A stretch of 64,000 nucleotides of DNA from Bordetella ansorpii (GTDB lineage Bacteria > Pseudomonadota > Gammaproteobacteria > Burkholderiales > Burkholderiaceae_B). The notes beneath the pieces are model-generated. The model was not told the DNA's origin. It searched no databases and saw nothing but the letters and a program-made list of their open reading frames with translations. Positions within the stretch are counted from its first letter, which is position 1. The number at the start of each line of letters is the position of its first letter. Both the position numbers and the translations under genes were made by a program. This document shows, one piece after another, positions 9,208-18,600 of this stretch. Location of the stretch: the NCBI RefSeq assembly GCF_900078315.1, contig NZ_FKBS01000012.1, forward strand, positions 103,460 through 167,459. The letters are read 5' to 3'.

Positions 9208-9710
9208 GACCTTCGATCAACGCGGCAAGGACTATATCAGGCGCCAGTTGCCGCCCAATGAAGAAGCGGGTCGAGGATAGCGTGGGTGCTGGCCCGATGC
9301 GTGCATGGCAGGACCCACTTCACGGTCCTGTCGGCCTGCCCCGGTGACTATTGTAAAAGCTACCGCTCGGGCTGTGAGCCGCCATGCCCAGGCTTTCCGG
9401 CCCTGGTACACGGCCATGATGGGCAGCAGGAAAGCCGCGAGGACGGGCGCGACTCAATGCATGGCGGCATCTTGCCGCACTCGCGTGCGCGAGGTGGCCG
9501 GCGCTTCCCATTAATTTGCAACAAAGAGAGAGTGTTGTGAGTGGCGGTATCCTGGGCGGGCGACCGAAGCCGCCGAGCGCCTGCGATGCCGTGACACGAG
9601 ACAATCCTCGCCCGACCTCGGCCGGCGCCGAACGGAGGGGACGCATGTCGGAGGGCTGTACTACTATTGCGGATTGTGCACTGCTTCCTCAACCTACATC
9701 AACTCGCTAC
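9208..9710. other. 503-bp divergent intergenic region
   Basis: Separates the minus-strand glycosyltransferase unit from the plus-strand rmlBD unit. It contains the minus-strand promoter candidate at 9350-9378. Short ORFs here overlap on both strands and carry no recognisable motif. I see no JUMPStart-like element, terminator or RNA gene. A plus-strand promoter for rmlB could not be placed with confidence; TACTAT at 9662-9667 is the nearest -10-like box. Confidence 0.5.
9350..9378 (-). promoter_or_regulatory. Candidate sigma70 promoter for the minus-strand glycosyltransferase unit
   Basis: On the minus strand CTCACA (9373-9378) and TACAAT (9350-9355) are separated by exactly 17 bp, a 4/6 and 5/6 match to -35/-10. 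It would give a leader of about 135 nt before the 56-codon ORF at 9207. Found by eye only. Confidence 0.4.
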
Positions 9711-10787
9711 ATGACCATACTCGTCACTGGAGGCGCCGGCTTTATCGGTGCGAACTTCGTGCTGGACTGGACCGACAGTTCGGATGAAGCACTGATCAAC
9801 CTGGATAAGCTTACGTATGCCGGAAATCCGGATACCTTGACCGCGTTGGATGGTAATCCGCGCCATCAACTGATCCAGGGCGATATCGGCGATCCCGCAT
9901 TGGTGCGTGCCCTGCTGGCGAAGCATCAACCGCGCGCCATCGTGAATTTCGCTGCGGAATCGCACGTGGACCGATCGATTCATGGTCCGGCGGAATTCAT
10001 CCAGACTAACGTAATGGGGACGTTCAATCTGCTGGAGGCCGTGCGGGAGTATCTGGGCACGCTGTCGGACGAGGCAAGGACGGCATTCCGCTTCCTGCAT
10101 GTCTCCACGGACGAGGTCTATGGCACGCTGTCGCCTCACGATCCTCCCTTCAATGAGCAGAACCAATACGCGCCCAACAGTCCGTATTCCGCATCCAAGG
10201 CCGCCTCCGACCATCTGGTGCGCGCCTGGCACCACACTTATGGTCTGCCGGTTCTGACGACTAATTGCTCGAACAACTACGGACCATTTCAGTTTCCCGA
10301 GAAGTTGATTCCCCTGATGATCCTCAACGCCTTGTCGGGCAAGCCTCTGCCCGTCTACGGGGATGGCATGCAGGTGCGTGACTGGCTATATGTCAAGGAC
10401 CATTGCAGCGCGATACGGCGAGTCCTGGACGAGGGCGCGCTGGGCGAAACGTACAACGTCGGCGGGTGGAACGAACAGGCAAATATCGACGTAGTGCGCA
10501 CCATTTGCGGCCTGCTGGACGAATTGCGGCCGCTGGCGGAAGGGCGCTCCTATGCGGATCAGATCATGTACGTAAGGGATCGTCCTGGCCATGACCGGCG
10601 CTACGCGATCGATGCTCAGCGTATTGAGCGCGAGCTCGGCTGGCGTCCCGCTGAAACCTTCGAGACGGGCATACGCAAGACCGTCCAGTGGTATCTCGAC
10701 AATGAGCAATGGATCGAGGGTGTCACCAGCGGCGCCTACCGGAATTGGGTCTCCAAGCAGTATGGTGCCGATGAGGCGCGCACATGA
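9711..10787 (+). CDS. rmlB: dTDP-glucose 4,6-dehydratase
   Basis: Second step of dTDP-L-rhamnose synthesis: converts dTDP-glucose to dTDP-4-keto-6-deoxyglucose in the cytoplasm. 358 aa from [16 protein letters not shown], which carries the NAD-binding GGAGFIG. STDEVYG and the catalytic [11 protein letters not shown] (Y-x3-K) of extended SDRs follow, then [18 protein letters not shown], a strong RmlB signature. The frame is open further upstream (to 9516), but the family starts at the Rossmann strand, so ATG 9711 is chosen; its ribosome site is weak. It overlaps rmlD by ATGA. rmlA and rmlC are not in this window, so the pathway must be completed elsewhere. Confidence 0.95.
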   Translation: MTILVTGGAGFIGANFVLDWTDSSDEALINLDKLTYAGNPDTLTALDGNPRHQLIQGDIGDPALVRALLAKHQPRAIVNFAAESHVDRSIHGPAEFIQTNVMGTFNLLEAVREYLGTLSDEARTAFRFLHVSTDEVYGTLSPHDPPFNEQNQYAPNSPYSASKAASDHLVRAWHHTYGLPVLTTNCSNNYGPFQFPEKLIPLMILNALSGKPLPVYGDGMQVRDWLYVKDHCSAIRRVLDEGALGETYNVGGWNEQANIDVVRTICGLLDELRPLAEGRSYADQIMYVRDRPGHDRRYAIDAQRIERELGWRPAETFETGIRKTVQWYLDNEQWIEGVTSGAYRNWVSKQYGADEART

Positions 10788-11686
10788 AGATCCTCATCAC
10801 GGGTTGCAGGGGCCAGCTGGGGTTCGAGTTGCAGCGCAGCTTGGCGTTGTTGGGCAAGATCGTCGCCGTTGACCGCGCCGGCTGCGATCTTGCCAGCGAG
10901 GAGATCATCCGAGGCGTGATGCGCGCGCAGCGGCCCGATGTCGTTGTCAATGCCGCGGCCTACACCGCCGTGGACAAGGCCGAGCAGGACCAGACGCTTG
11001 CCGAGCAGGTCAACGGTCGCGGGCCTGGGATATTGGCCGAGGAGGCGGCGGCATTGGGAGCGCTGCTGGTGCATTACTCGACTGATTATGTATTCGACGG
11101 TGAGCAGCCTACGCCGTACGGTGTGGATACCGCGCCCAATCCCCGCAGCGTGTACGGCTTGAGCAAGTGGCACGGTGAGCAGGCCATCCAAGCCGTCGGC
11201 AAGCGTCACCTGATCCTGCGCACCAGTTGGGTCTATGGCGCATATGGGACCAACTTCCTGAAGACCATGCTGCGACTGATGCGCGAGCGCGATGCCTTGA
11301 GTGTCGTCAGCGACCAGGTGGGAGCGCCGACAGGCGCTGCGTTGATCGCCGATGTGACCTCGCACATATTGGCCCGGTACATTGCTGGCAAAGGGGCCGG
11401 ATTCGCCTATGGGACGCATCACCTGGTGGCCTCGGGCGATACCTCTTGGTACGACTACGCCCGGTTCATCGGCGGCGTGGCCGAGCAGGCGGGAATGGCG
11501 TTGCGCGTCAGTCCAGGCATGATCAAGCCGATCTCGACGCAAGATTATCCCGTCCCCGCGCGCCGTCCCGCTTATTCGCGTCTGGACACGACCAGCCTTT
11601 GTGAGTCTTTCGGCGTGGTTCTGCCCGAGTGGCAGGCGGGTGTACGCCAGGTCGTGCAGTTGCTTGCATCATTGCAGGGCAAATAA
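10784..11686 (+). CDS. rmlD: dTDP-4-dehydrorhamnose reductase
   Basis: Last step of dTDP-L-rhamnose synthesis: NAD(P)H reduction of the 4-keto sugar. 300 aa; [12 protein letters not shown] is the nucleotide-binding loop, [12 protein letters not shown] and [10 protein letters not shown] are RmlD signatures, and YGLSKWHGE supplies the Y-x3-K catalytic pair. Its ATG overlaps the rmlB stop (ATGA), so the two are translationally coupled. Together they supply dTDP-L-rhamnose, presumably for the glycosyltransferases on either side. Confidence 0.95.
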   Translation: MKILITGCRGQLGFELQRSLALLGKIVAVDRAGCDLASEEIIRGVMRAQRPDVVVNAAAYTAVDKAEQDQTLAEQVNGRGPGILAEEAAALGALLVHYSTDYVFDGEQPTPYGVDTAPNPRSVYGLSKWHGEQAIQAVGKRHLILRTSWVYGAYGTNFLKTMLRLMRERDALSVVSDQVGAPTGAALIADVTSHILARYIAGKGAGFAYGTHHLVASGDTSWYDYARFIGGVAEQAGMALRVSPGMIKPISTQDYPVPARRPAYSRLDTTSLCESFGVVLPEWQAGVRQVVQLLASLQGK

Positions 11687-11765
11687 AAATAATCCCAGCG
11701 GCATGGCAGGAGGCCCCGTCGTCGGTCATGGATGGCTGGGCAGGACTATTCATGCATGCGGTGGG

Positions 11766-11794
11766 TACAATCCGCCATCGTGCGGAACGATGGC
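11766..11794 (+). promoter_or_regulatory. -10 box and perfect hairpin in front of the capsule gene
   Basis: TACAAT at 11766-11771 is immediately followed by GCCATCGT-GCGGA-ACGATGGC (11774-11794), a perfect 8-bp stem with a 5-nt loop. No good -35 is visible. The hairpin would lie at the very 5' end of the transcript or act as an operator; there is no T-run, so it is not an intrinsic terminator. Confidence 0.4.
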
Positions 11795-11813
11795 TTAGGT
11801 GCACATTTTCGAG

Positions 11814-13133
11814 ATGCAGCGAACTGTTCTATTCCTGCAAGGCCCCCCCTCAACATTCTGGTGCCAGTTGTGCGAGCACTTTGAGGCGGCGGGGGTAACC
11901 ACGCACCGCATCAATTTGTCCATGGGCGATTGGGTCTATTGGCGCAAGCGTGGGGCCGTCAACTATCGAGGCCGTTTCAGCCGTTGGGCTGATTTCCTGC
12001 GCGAATACATTGTCCAGCACGCTGTCACGGACATCCTCTATTATGCTGATCGCCTGCCTTATCATGCGGTGGCACGGGAGATTGCGCAGTCTTTGGGCGT
12101 TCGTACCTATGCGATCGAATTCGGTTATCTCCGCCCTGACTGGCTGACTTTCGAACGTGGTGGCATGGGTGCGCTCTCCCATTTTCCTTCGGATCCGGAC
12201 GCTATTCGGCGCATTGCAGCCAGCGTAGGCACATTTCAACAAGACCCGCAGCGCTTCTCTCACTCGTTCGGGCAGGAGGCCTTCAACGAGGTTTTCTACA
12301 ATCTGCTTGCAACGTTGGCACCGTACCTGTTTCCGCTGTATCGATCGGACAAATACTACATGCCTCTGCTGGACTACCTGGCGTGGTTGCCGCGCTCACT
12401 GAGCAAGCGCATCCGGGAGCCGGCTCGGGTCTGGGCTGTGACGCGCTTGCGCAGCCAGCGCAAGCGCTACTGGATGCTTGCCCTTCAGATGCAGTCGGAC
12501 TACCAGTTGCGGGCAAATTCCCGTTATCGGCACCAAGGCGACATGATCGAAGAGGTCATGAAATCGTTCGCGGCCTGCGCAGGAAAGGAAGACAATCTGG
12601 TCGTCAAGCTGCACCCGTTGGATAACGGCCTGGAACGCTGGGAGCGTGTCGTGGCTCGCCTTGCGCAGCGTCATCGGGTCGCGGGGCGGGTATTGGCGGT
12701 CAGCGACTGCGATCTGAAGCGTACGATGCGGCGCAGCCTGGGTGTGATTACCATCAACTCCACTGTCGGCTTGCACGCATTGCGGGCAAATGTGCCAGTT
12801 AAGGTGTTGGGCGCCGCGATATATGACATTCCAGGCCTGACACACCAGGAGTCCCTCGATTCGTTCTGGGGGCGGCCGCAGAAGGTCGACCGGCAGTTGT
12901 GCGATGCGCTTGTCAGTGCGCTGGCCTCGACGATCCAGGTGCACGGTTCGTTTTATCACCCCGCAGGCCGCGAAGCGGCTTGCAACGAGATCGTGAGCCG
13001 GCTTTTGAACGATCAGGTCAATCAGGCTGGCGCCTTTGTCGATCCTCCGCCACGACTGGAAAAATCGCTACGAGAGAATATCCCCGTGCATCATTCGTTG
13101 CGAGGCAGCGGCCTGACGCCAGCCCGCAGCTAG
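11814..13133 (+). CDS. Capsular polysaccharide biosynthesis/export protein, KpsS/LipB family
   Basis: 439 aa from MQRTVLFLQGPPSTFWCQL, a typical KpsS/LipB N-terminus (FLQGP...F). The in-frame GTG at 11799 would add five residues; neither start has a strong ribosome site. Family features include a middle WLxFERGG-like segment (DWLTFERGGMGALSHFP) and a C-terminal GVITINSTVGLHALRANVPVKVLG block, as in PF05159. In group 2 capsules KpsS, with KpsC, builds the Kdo linker on the lipid anchor before export. Its presence marks the locus as capsule-type rather than O-antigen. No KpsC, KpsMT or KpsE homologue is in the window. Confidence 0.85.
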   Translation: MQRTVLFLQGPPSTFWCQLCEHFEAAGVTTHRINLSMGDWVYWRKRGAVNYRGRFSRWADFLREYIVQHAVTDILYYADRLPYHAVAREIAQSLGVRTYAIEFGYLRPDWLTFERGGMGALSHFPSDPDAIRRIAASVGTFQQDPQRFSHSFGQEAFNEVFYNLLATLAPYLFPLYRSDKYYMPLLDYLAWLPRSLSKRIREPARVWAVTRLRSQRKRYWMLALQMQSDYQLRANSRYRHQGDMIEEVMKSFAACAGKEDNLVVKLHPLDNGLERWERVVARLAQRHRVAGRVLAVSDCDLKRTMRRSLGVITINSTVGLHALRANVPVKVLGAAIYDIPGLTHQESLDSFWGRPQKVDRQLCDALVSALASTIQVHGSFYHPAGREAACNEIVSRLLNDQVNQAGAFVDPPPRLEKSLRENIPVHHSLRGSGLTPARS

Positions 13134-13342
13134 TGCCTCGTCTGATTAATCTAGATTCTTAAGTTCGATGTGCTAGCTCGCTGCGCCAAGCAGTTGGGCG
13201 TCGAGTCTTTGTGCAACCAACCTTGCAATGTCGCCGTGTCAGCAGAGGCAAGGAAAAAATCAGCGATCGGTCTTGCCATACTCTCTGCATCCCAAAGTGT
13301 TCAGCAGACATCTCACCTGATCTTGCCAATTTAGAACCAAAA

Positions 13343-14125
13343 TTAATAGGACGGAATACTAGCCACCTGGTGCTCGGGGCAGGGCGTGTTGAATGCAAAG
13401 CAGCGCTCGCGCAGTGCCTCTCGCCGCTGTACATACTCGGCGTGTCTGTGCGATTTTTCCATTTCAGAATACGTGCTGGAGGACATGCGCGACCATGCGA
13501 TTCCGGGGCGGACCAACTTGGCCGGAACCCCGGCGTAGAGATTGTCCGATGCGGCGCAGGCATGCCCGTTGACCAGTGAGCGTTGTCCGATGACAGAGCC
13601 AGAGCCGATGCGAGATCCTTTTCCAAGACTCACATCCCGGCCCAGCCAGACGTGGTTTCCGACGTGAATTGATGCCACTGGGTTGATTCTTTCGCCGCTG
13701 GCTAGATCGTAGATGCCGTGATGGTCGGTCGTGTCACCGATGATCCTTGTCGACAGCATGCACTCGTCGCCGATCATGAATTTGGTACCTGCAGCAATCT
13801 GTGCGGTCAGGCTGCCGACTGTCGACAAGGCGCCGAACCAGAAGACGCTGTTGCTACCCAGAACGATGACTGTGGAATCGGTAAACCGCGTACCCGCGCC
13901 GATCACGACCACATTGCCGGTGCCGGATATTCGAATATTGGAGGTGTTGCTGACGCTGCCGCTGCCCCAGATGATCAGATTGCCGCTCGGATTCGCGCAC
14001 TGTACTTTAGCTTTGCGCGCGCCTTCCCCGGTCAGCTCCCCGTCACTGGCGTGCAGGCAGTCTCTTTGTTCAAGCAGCAATTGTTCCTGCTTGGCATGCG
14101 CGACTGCAATATCGAACAACTCCAT
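13343..14125 (-). CDS. Hexapeptide-repeat (left-handed beta-helix) acyltransferase
   Basis: 260 aa, start ATG 14125 with AGAGAGGA upstream. Residues about 48-215 show I-G-x-G-like hexapeptide rungs (NLIIWGSGS, GNVVVIGAGT, IHVGNHVWLGRDVSLGKG, SRIGSGSVIGQRSLVNG), ending with the LYAGVPAKLVRPGIAW cap typical of NodL/LacA/MaeB-type O-acetyltransferases. A DHHGIYDL segment near 143-150 probably supplies the catalytic His. It would acetylate (or acylate) a sugar or lipid of this locus. It follows the oxoamine synthase by 130 bp on the same strand and converges with the KpsS-type gene, with 209 bp between them that holds no recognisable gene. Confidence 0.8.
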   Translation of the reverse strand: MELFDIAVAHAKQEQLLLEQRDCLHASDGELTGEGARKAKVQCANPSGNLIIWGSGSVSNTSNIRISGTGNVVVIGAGTRFTDSTVIVLGSNSVFWFGALSTVGSLTAQIAAGTKFMIGDECMLSTRIIGDTTDHHGIYDLASGERINPVASIHVGNHVWLGRDVSLGKGSRIGSGSVIGQRSLVNGHACAASDNLYAGVPAKLVRPGIAWSRMSSSTYSEMEKSHRHAEYVQRREALRERCFAFNTPCPEHQVASIPSY

Positions 14126-14255
14126 TGATCCTCTCTTGTGTACCCAGATTCAGTTTGCCTGCGAGCAGAATCTTAATAAACGACTTTGAGAACTACAAGG
14201 CGAATTCCTCTGGGACAGGGCAGGTCCGATGGGGGGCCATTATGGTGATGACGGC

Positions 14256-15611
14256 TCAGATAGTCTGGATGTGCTGTGTCAGTGTCTCGATCGTTTGGAG
14301 AATCTGCCCTTCGCTGTGCATCGCGGAGACGAAGAACCGCAGCCGCGCCGATTGCTCCGCGACGGCAGGATAGAGAATCGGCTGCACATTGATGCCGCGC
14401 TCGAACAGCGCAGCTGATAGCCTGGCCGCCCGCAACGAACTGCCGACGATGGCGGGAATCACCGCCAGGCCGGTGCTGTAGCCGGTGTCGATGCCGTTTG
14501 CCTTGGCCTGGTCCAGGAACAGCGCACCGCGCTGCTGCAGTGTTTTCACGCGTTCCGGCATGGCAAGCATGCCCCGCAACGCAGCCAATGAGGCGCCGGC
14601 CACCGACGGCGGCATGCCCACGCTGTACAGAAAGCCCGGCGCCAGGAACTTCAGGTGTTCGACCAGCGCGGTTTCACCCGCAATGTAGCCCCCACAGCCC
14701 GCGAGCGCCTTGCTCAGGGTACCCATCCAGATGTCGACCGCGTTGCCGGGCAGCCCGAAGTGTTCGCGGATGCCGCGGCCGGTGGCGCCCATCACGCCTA
14801 GCGAGTGCGCCTCGTCGACCATCAGGAAGGCATGATGGCGCTGCTTGATGTCGATGAAGCGGGGCAGGTCGGGGTAGTCGCCGTCCATGCTGTAGATGCC
14901 TTCCAGCACGATCAGCACGCGTTCGAACTCGTGCCGCTGGCTGGCCAGCAACTGGTCGAGCGCGTCGGCGTCGTTGTGCGGGAAGGACAGGCGCTTGGCG
15001 CCCGACAGTTGGATGCCCTGGAGGATGCTGTTGTGGATCAGTTCGTCGTGGACGACCAGGTCGCGGGGGCCGAACAGGTAGCCGATGGTGGTGACGTTGG
15101 CGGCGTGTCCGCTGACGAAGGTGACGGCATCATCGACGTCGTACAACTGCGCCAGTTCGCGCTCGAGTTCGCGGTGGATGGGCCGCTCGCCCGAGACGAG
15201 GCGGCTGGCCGACACGGAGGTGCCGTACTGGTCGATCGCATCCTTGGCGGCCTGCGACACCTCGGGATCGCCCGACATGCCGAGGTAGTTGTAGCTGGCG
15301 TAATTGATGTACTTCTTGCCGCCGATGCGCGTTTCGGCGCCGGCGATGCCCTCGTGCAGCTTGAAGAACGGGCTGCGCACACCCATGCGCGCGGCGCCAT
15401 CGTTCATGATGCGCAGATGCAGGTAGCCCGGATGTTGATCGAAGCGCGTATAGGCCTCGGGTATCACGGGCTTGTCCGTCTTGGGCAGCGGGATGGTGGG
15501 ACGGCCCTGGTCCTGGCCTGCCTGTCGCAGCTTGCGCTCCATGGCCTGCTGGATCAGCTTGTTCTTCAGTCCTGCGGTCAGGCCCGGCAGGCCCTTCTTG
15601 GAGTTGGACAC
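14256..15611 (-). CDS. Alpha-oxoamine synthase (AONS/serine palmitoyltransferase-like), WcbT-like
   Basis: A 451-aa PLP enzyme of the family that condenses an acyl thioester with an amino acid with loss of CO2 (BioF, Kbl, SPT, HemA). Visible: INYASYNYLGM at 102-112, SASRLVSGERPIHRELE (134-150), FVSGHAANVTTIGYLF, VDEAHSLGVMG (Asp266 and His269) and GTLSKALAGCGG with the Schiff-base Lys301. It has about 90 extra N-terminal residues compared with BioF. Start is GTG 15611, 7 bp behind the PKS stop, so the two are coupled. The PKS has no thioesterase; this enzyme most likely takes the ACP-bound chain and releases it as a 2-amino-3-ketone. The organisation resembles wcbR-wcbT of B. pseudomallei. 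Genuine biotin synthesis is unlikely in this context. Confidence 0.88.
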   Translation of the reverse strand: MSNSKKGLPGLTAGLKNKLIQQAMERKLRQAGQDQGRPTIPLPKTDKPVIPEAYTRFDQHPGYLHLRIMNDGAARMGVRSPFFKLHEGIAGAETRIGGKKYINYASYNYLGMSGDPEVSQAAKDAIDQYGTSVSASRLVSGERPIHRELERELAQLYDVDDAVTFVSGHAANVTTIGYLFGPRDLVVHDELIHNSILQGIQLSGAKRLSFPHNDADALDQLLASQRHEFERVLIVLEGIYSMDGDYPDLPRFIDIKQRHHAFLMVDEAHSLGVMGATGRGIREHFGLPGNAVDIWMGTLSKALAGCGGYIAGETALVEHLKFLAPGFLYSVGMPPSVAGASLAALRGMLAMPERVKTLQQRGALFLDQAKANGIDTGYSTGLAVIPAIVGSSLRAARLSAALFERGINVQPILYPAVAEQSARLRFFVSAMHSEGQILQTIETLTQHIQTI

Positions 15612-15618
15612 AGCGTAC

Positions 15619-18600
15619 TCAGTGAATCATGCGTTGCGTGGACAGCTCAGGGCCGGCCTTCAGGTCGTCGGCGAGCTGCGCGACGACTTCACTGGGAACG
15701 TCATCGTCGATATGTTGCGCGACGACTTGAGCAATCTGGCTCGTGACGGCGTCGGGCTGTTCGGTATTGTCGCCGCGCAGCAGCTCGATGAGCTTGCTGG
15801 CCAGCCGGGCGGTGGTCGGGCTTTCGTTCAAGGCCATGACCGGCAGGCGGATGCCGAAGCGATTTTCGACCGCGACGATCAGTTCGACGCCCATCAGCGA
15901 ATCCAGGCCCATGTCGTAGATGGAGCGTTGCGGGTCGATCTTGTCGACCGGTACGCGCAGGATCTCGCCGACTTCGCTCTTGAGCATGTCGATGAAGGCG
16001 TGGTGCAGCGCATCGTCGTCCAGGGTGGCCAGCATGTTCGCGATATCAGGGCTGCCGGCATCGTCCGCCTCGCCGGTCGAGGCACGCCGGGCGATCCATG
16101 AGAACTTGGGCGAGCCGGCGCTGGGCAGGAAACGCGCCAGGGCGCGCCAGTCCAGCTCCAGAACCCCCAGGTCGGGCGTATTGGACAGCAGCATGTCCTC
16201 CAGCACGCGCAAGGCGAGGTCGGAGGACAGCGCCGTGCCGCCCATGCGTCCCTGCAGGGCGTCCTTGACCTTCTTGTTGCGGGCGAGATAGCCGACGTCG
16301 TCGATCGCCCCCCAGCGCACGCAGGTCGCGGGCAGGCCTTGCGAGACGCGGTGGCGCGCCATGGCTTCCAGCCACCCATTGGCGGCCACATAGTTGGCCT
16401 GGCCGGGGTTGCCGAACAGTGTGGTGCCCGACGAATAGAAGACGAAGAAGTCCAACGGCATGCCGCGCGTGAGTTCATCCAGATGCAGGGCGCCCAGCAC
16501 CTTGGGTGCGAGCACGCGTTCGATCTGCGCGGCGTTGGTGCTGCGCACCAAGCCGTCATCGATGACCATCGCCGCGTGCACCACGCCACGCAGTGCAGGC
16601 ATGCCAGCGGCGACCTCGGCCAGCACGCCGCTCAACGCTTCGCGGTCCGTGACGTCGCAAGCAGGCGCGTGGACGGTGACGCCGCGCGCCCGCAAGGCGT
16701 CGACGGCCTGTTGCGCGGCTTGCGAGGAGAGGCCGCTGCGCGTCAGCAGGACGAGATTGCGCGCGCCCTTGTCGGCCAGCCAGTTGGCGGTGCGCAGGCC
16801 GAAGCCGGACAGGCCGCCCGTGACCAGGTAGGTGGCGTGCGGCGACAGTTCGAGCGTGCCACGCAGGGCGGCAGGGCGGCGCGCATCGCGGATGCCGTTG
16901 CGATACGTGACGACGATCTTGCCGATCTGGCGGGCCTGCTGCATGTGGCGGAATGCGTCGACGACGTTGTTGGCGTCGAACGCCTGGTAGGGCAGCGGGT
17001 GCAGCACGCCGTCCTGGAACCGTTGCATGACTTCGGCGAACAACCGGCGCGTCAGCGAGGGCCGTTCCTGCATCAGTTGGTCGGCATCGATGCCGAAATA
17101 GCTGATGTTGTTGCGGAACGGACGCAGTCCGATGCGCGTGTTCTCGTAGAAATCGCGCTTGCCCAGTTCCAGGAACCGGCCGAAGGGCTTGAGCACACGC
17201 AGGTTGCGGTTGATCGCTTCGCCTGCAAGGGAGTTCAGCACGACGTCCACGCCACGCCCGCCGGTCTCGGCCAGGATGTCGTCGGCGAAGGACAGCGAAC
17301 GCGAGTCGTAGATGTGCTCCACGCCCATCAGGCGCAGGAAGTCGCGTTTTTCGTCCGAGCCCGCGGTGGCGTGGATCTCGGCGCCTACCCATTGCGCGTA
17401 CTGGATGGCGGCGATGCCCACGCCGCCGGCCGCACCGTGAATCAGCACTTTCTCGCCTTCTTCCAGGCGGGCCAGGTGATGCAGGGCGTAGTAGACAGTG
17501 AAGAAGGTGCTGGGGATCGTCGCCGCCGCCTCGAAGGACATGCCATCGGGAATGCGTGCGATACCGTTGGTATGCGTCAGGGCAATGTTGCCGAAGCTGG
17601 CGGGGCCGAATCCGACCACCGCGTCGCCGGGCTGATAATCCGTGACCGAGCTGCCCACGCGTTCGACGATGCCCGCGAACTCCAGTCCCAGCGTCGGGCC
17701 GGCGAAGCCGTTCTCGATGGCTTCGTCGGACAGCAGGCCCAGGGCATACATGACGTCGCGGAAATTCAGGCCGGTTGCCTGGATGCGGACCTCGACCTGT
17801 TCGGCGCCGGGTGCGGTGCGCGGCTGGGCGGACCAGCGCAGGTTGCGCAACTGGCCGGGCATGTCGAAGCCCAGGCTCAGCGTGCTGTCGTCGCCGGCCT
17901 TGAGGCTGGCCGGCAGGGTACCGGGGCGCGCAGTCTGCTGCAGGCGCGGCACGTGGCGGGCGCCGTCGGCGTCCAGCGCGACTTCCTGTTCGGCGTCCGG
18001 CGCGGTCAGCTCCAGAAGCAGGGCGTCCAGCGGCAGTGGGCCGCTCAGCGGCAGATCGACCAGGCGCACACTGAAACCGGCGGCTTCGTTGAGAAGCGTG
18101 CGGCCGTAGTTCCAGAGCGCGGCGTCGTTAAGCGCGGCGGGCGAACTGCCGCCATCGGGCATGAACGGGGCCGCGCCTGTCGTCAGCAGCCACAGCGTGG
18201 GGGTCAGCCCGGCCTGCTCGCAGGCCTGCGCCAAGCCTGCTGCCAGCGCGCAGCGGCGGACCTGCTCGGCCAGCAACTGGCGCGGCGTATCGTCCGCGCG
18301 CTGCTGCCCCAGGCCGTCGAGCAGCACGACGCCGTGCAGACGGCCCAGGCGAGGCAGTGCCTGGCTGAGTACAGCCTGCAGCGATTCGGGGGTGCAGTTC
18401 TCCTGGATCATGACTGGCGCGCCGGTTTCGCCCAGGCGCTTCGCCAAGGACTGAGTCTGTTCACGGCGGTAGGAGCGGGAGGTGCCGGACAACAGCAGCC
18501 AGCCGCCATCCACTGCCGGCAATGCGGCCTGCTCGGACGGCGCGGCGTCCAGGCCCGCCATCAGCAGATAGGGGCCGCAAGCGCCGCCAGGAACGAATTC

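Noticed and set aside
13159-13626. Minus-strand 155-codon ORF overlapping the acyltransferase end
   Set aside because: Out of frame with the hexapeptide protein, no family similarity; the part beyond 13343 is likely non-coding.
14256-15611. bioF (biotin synthesis) for the oxoamine synthase
   Set aside because: No other bio genes; long N-terminal extension; tight coupling to a thioesterase-less PKS points to lipid synthesis.
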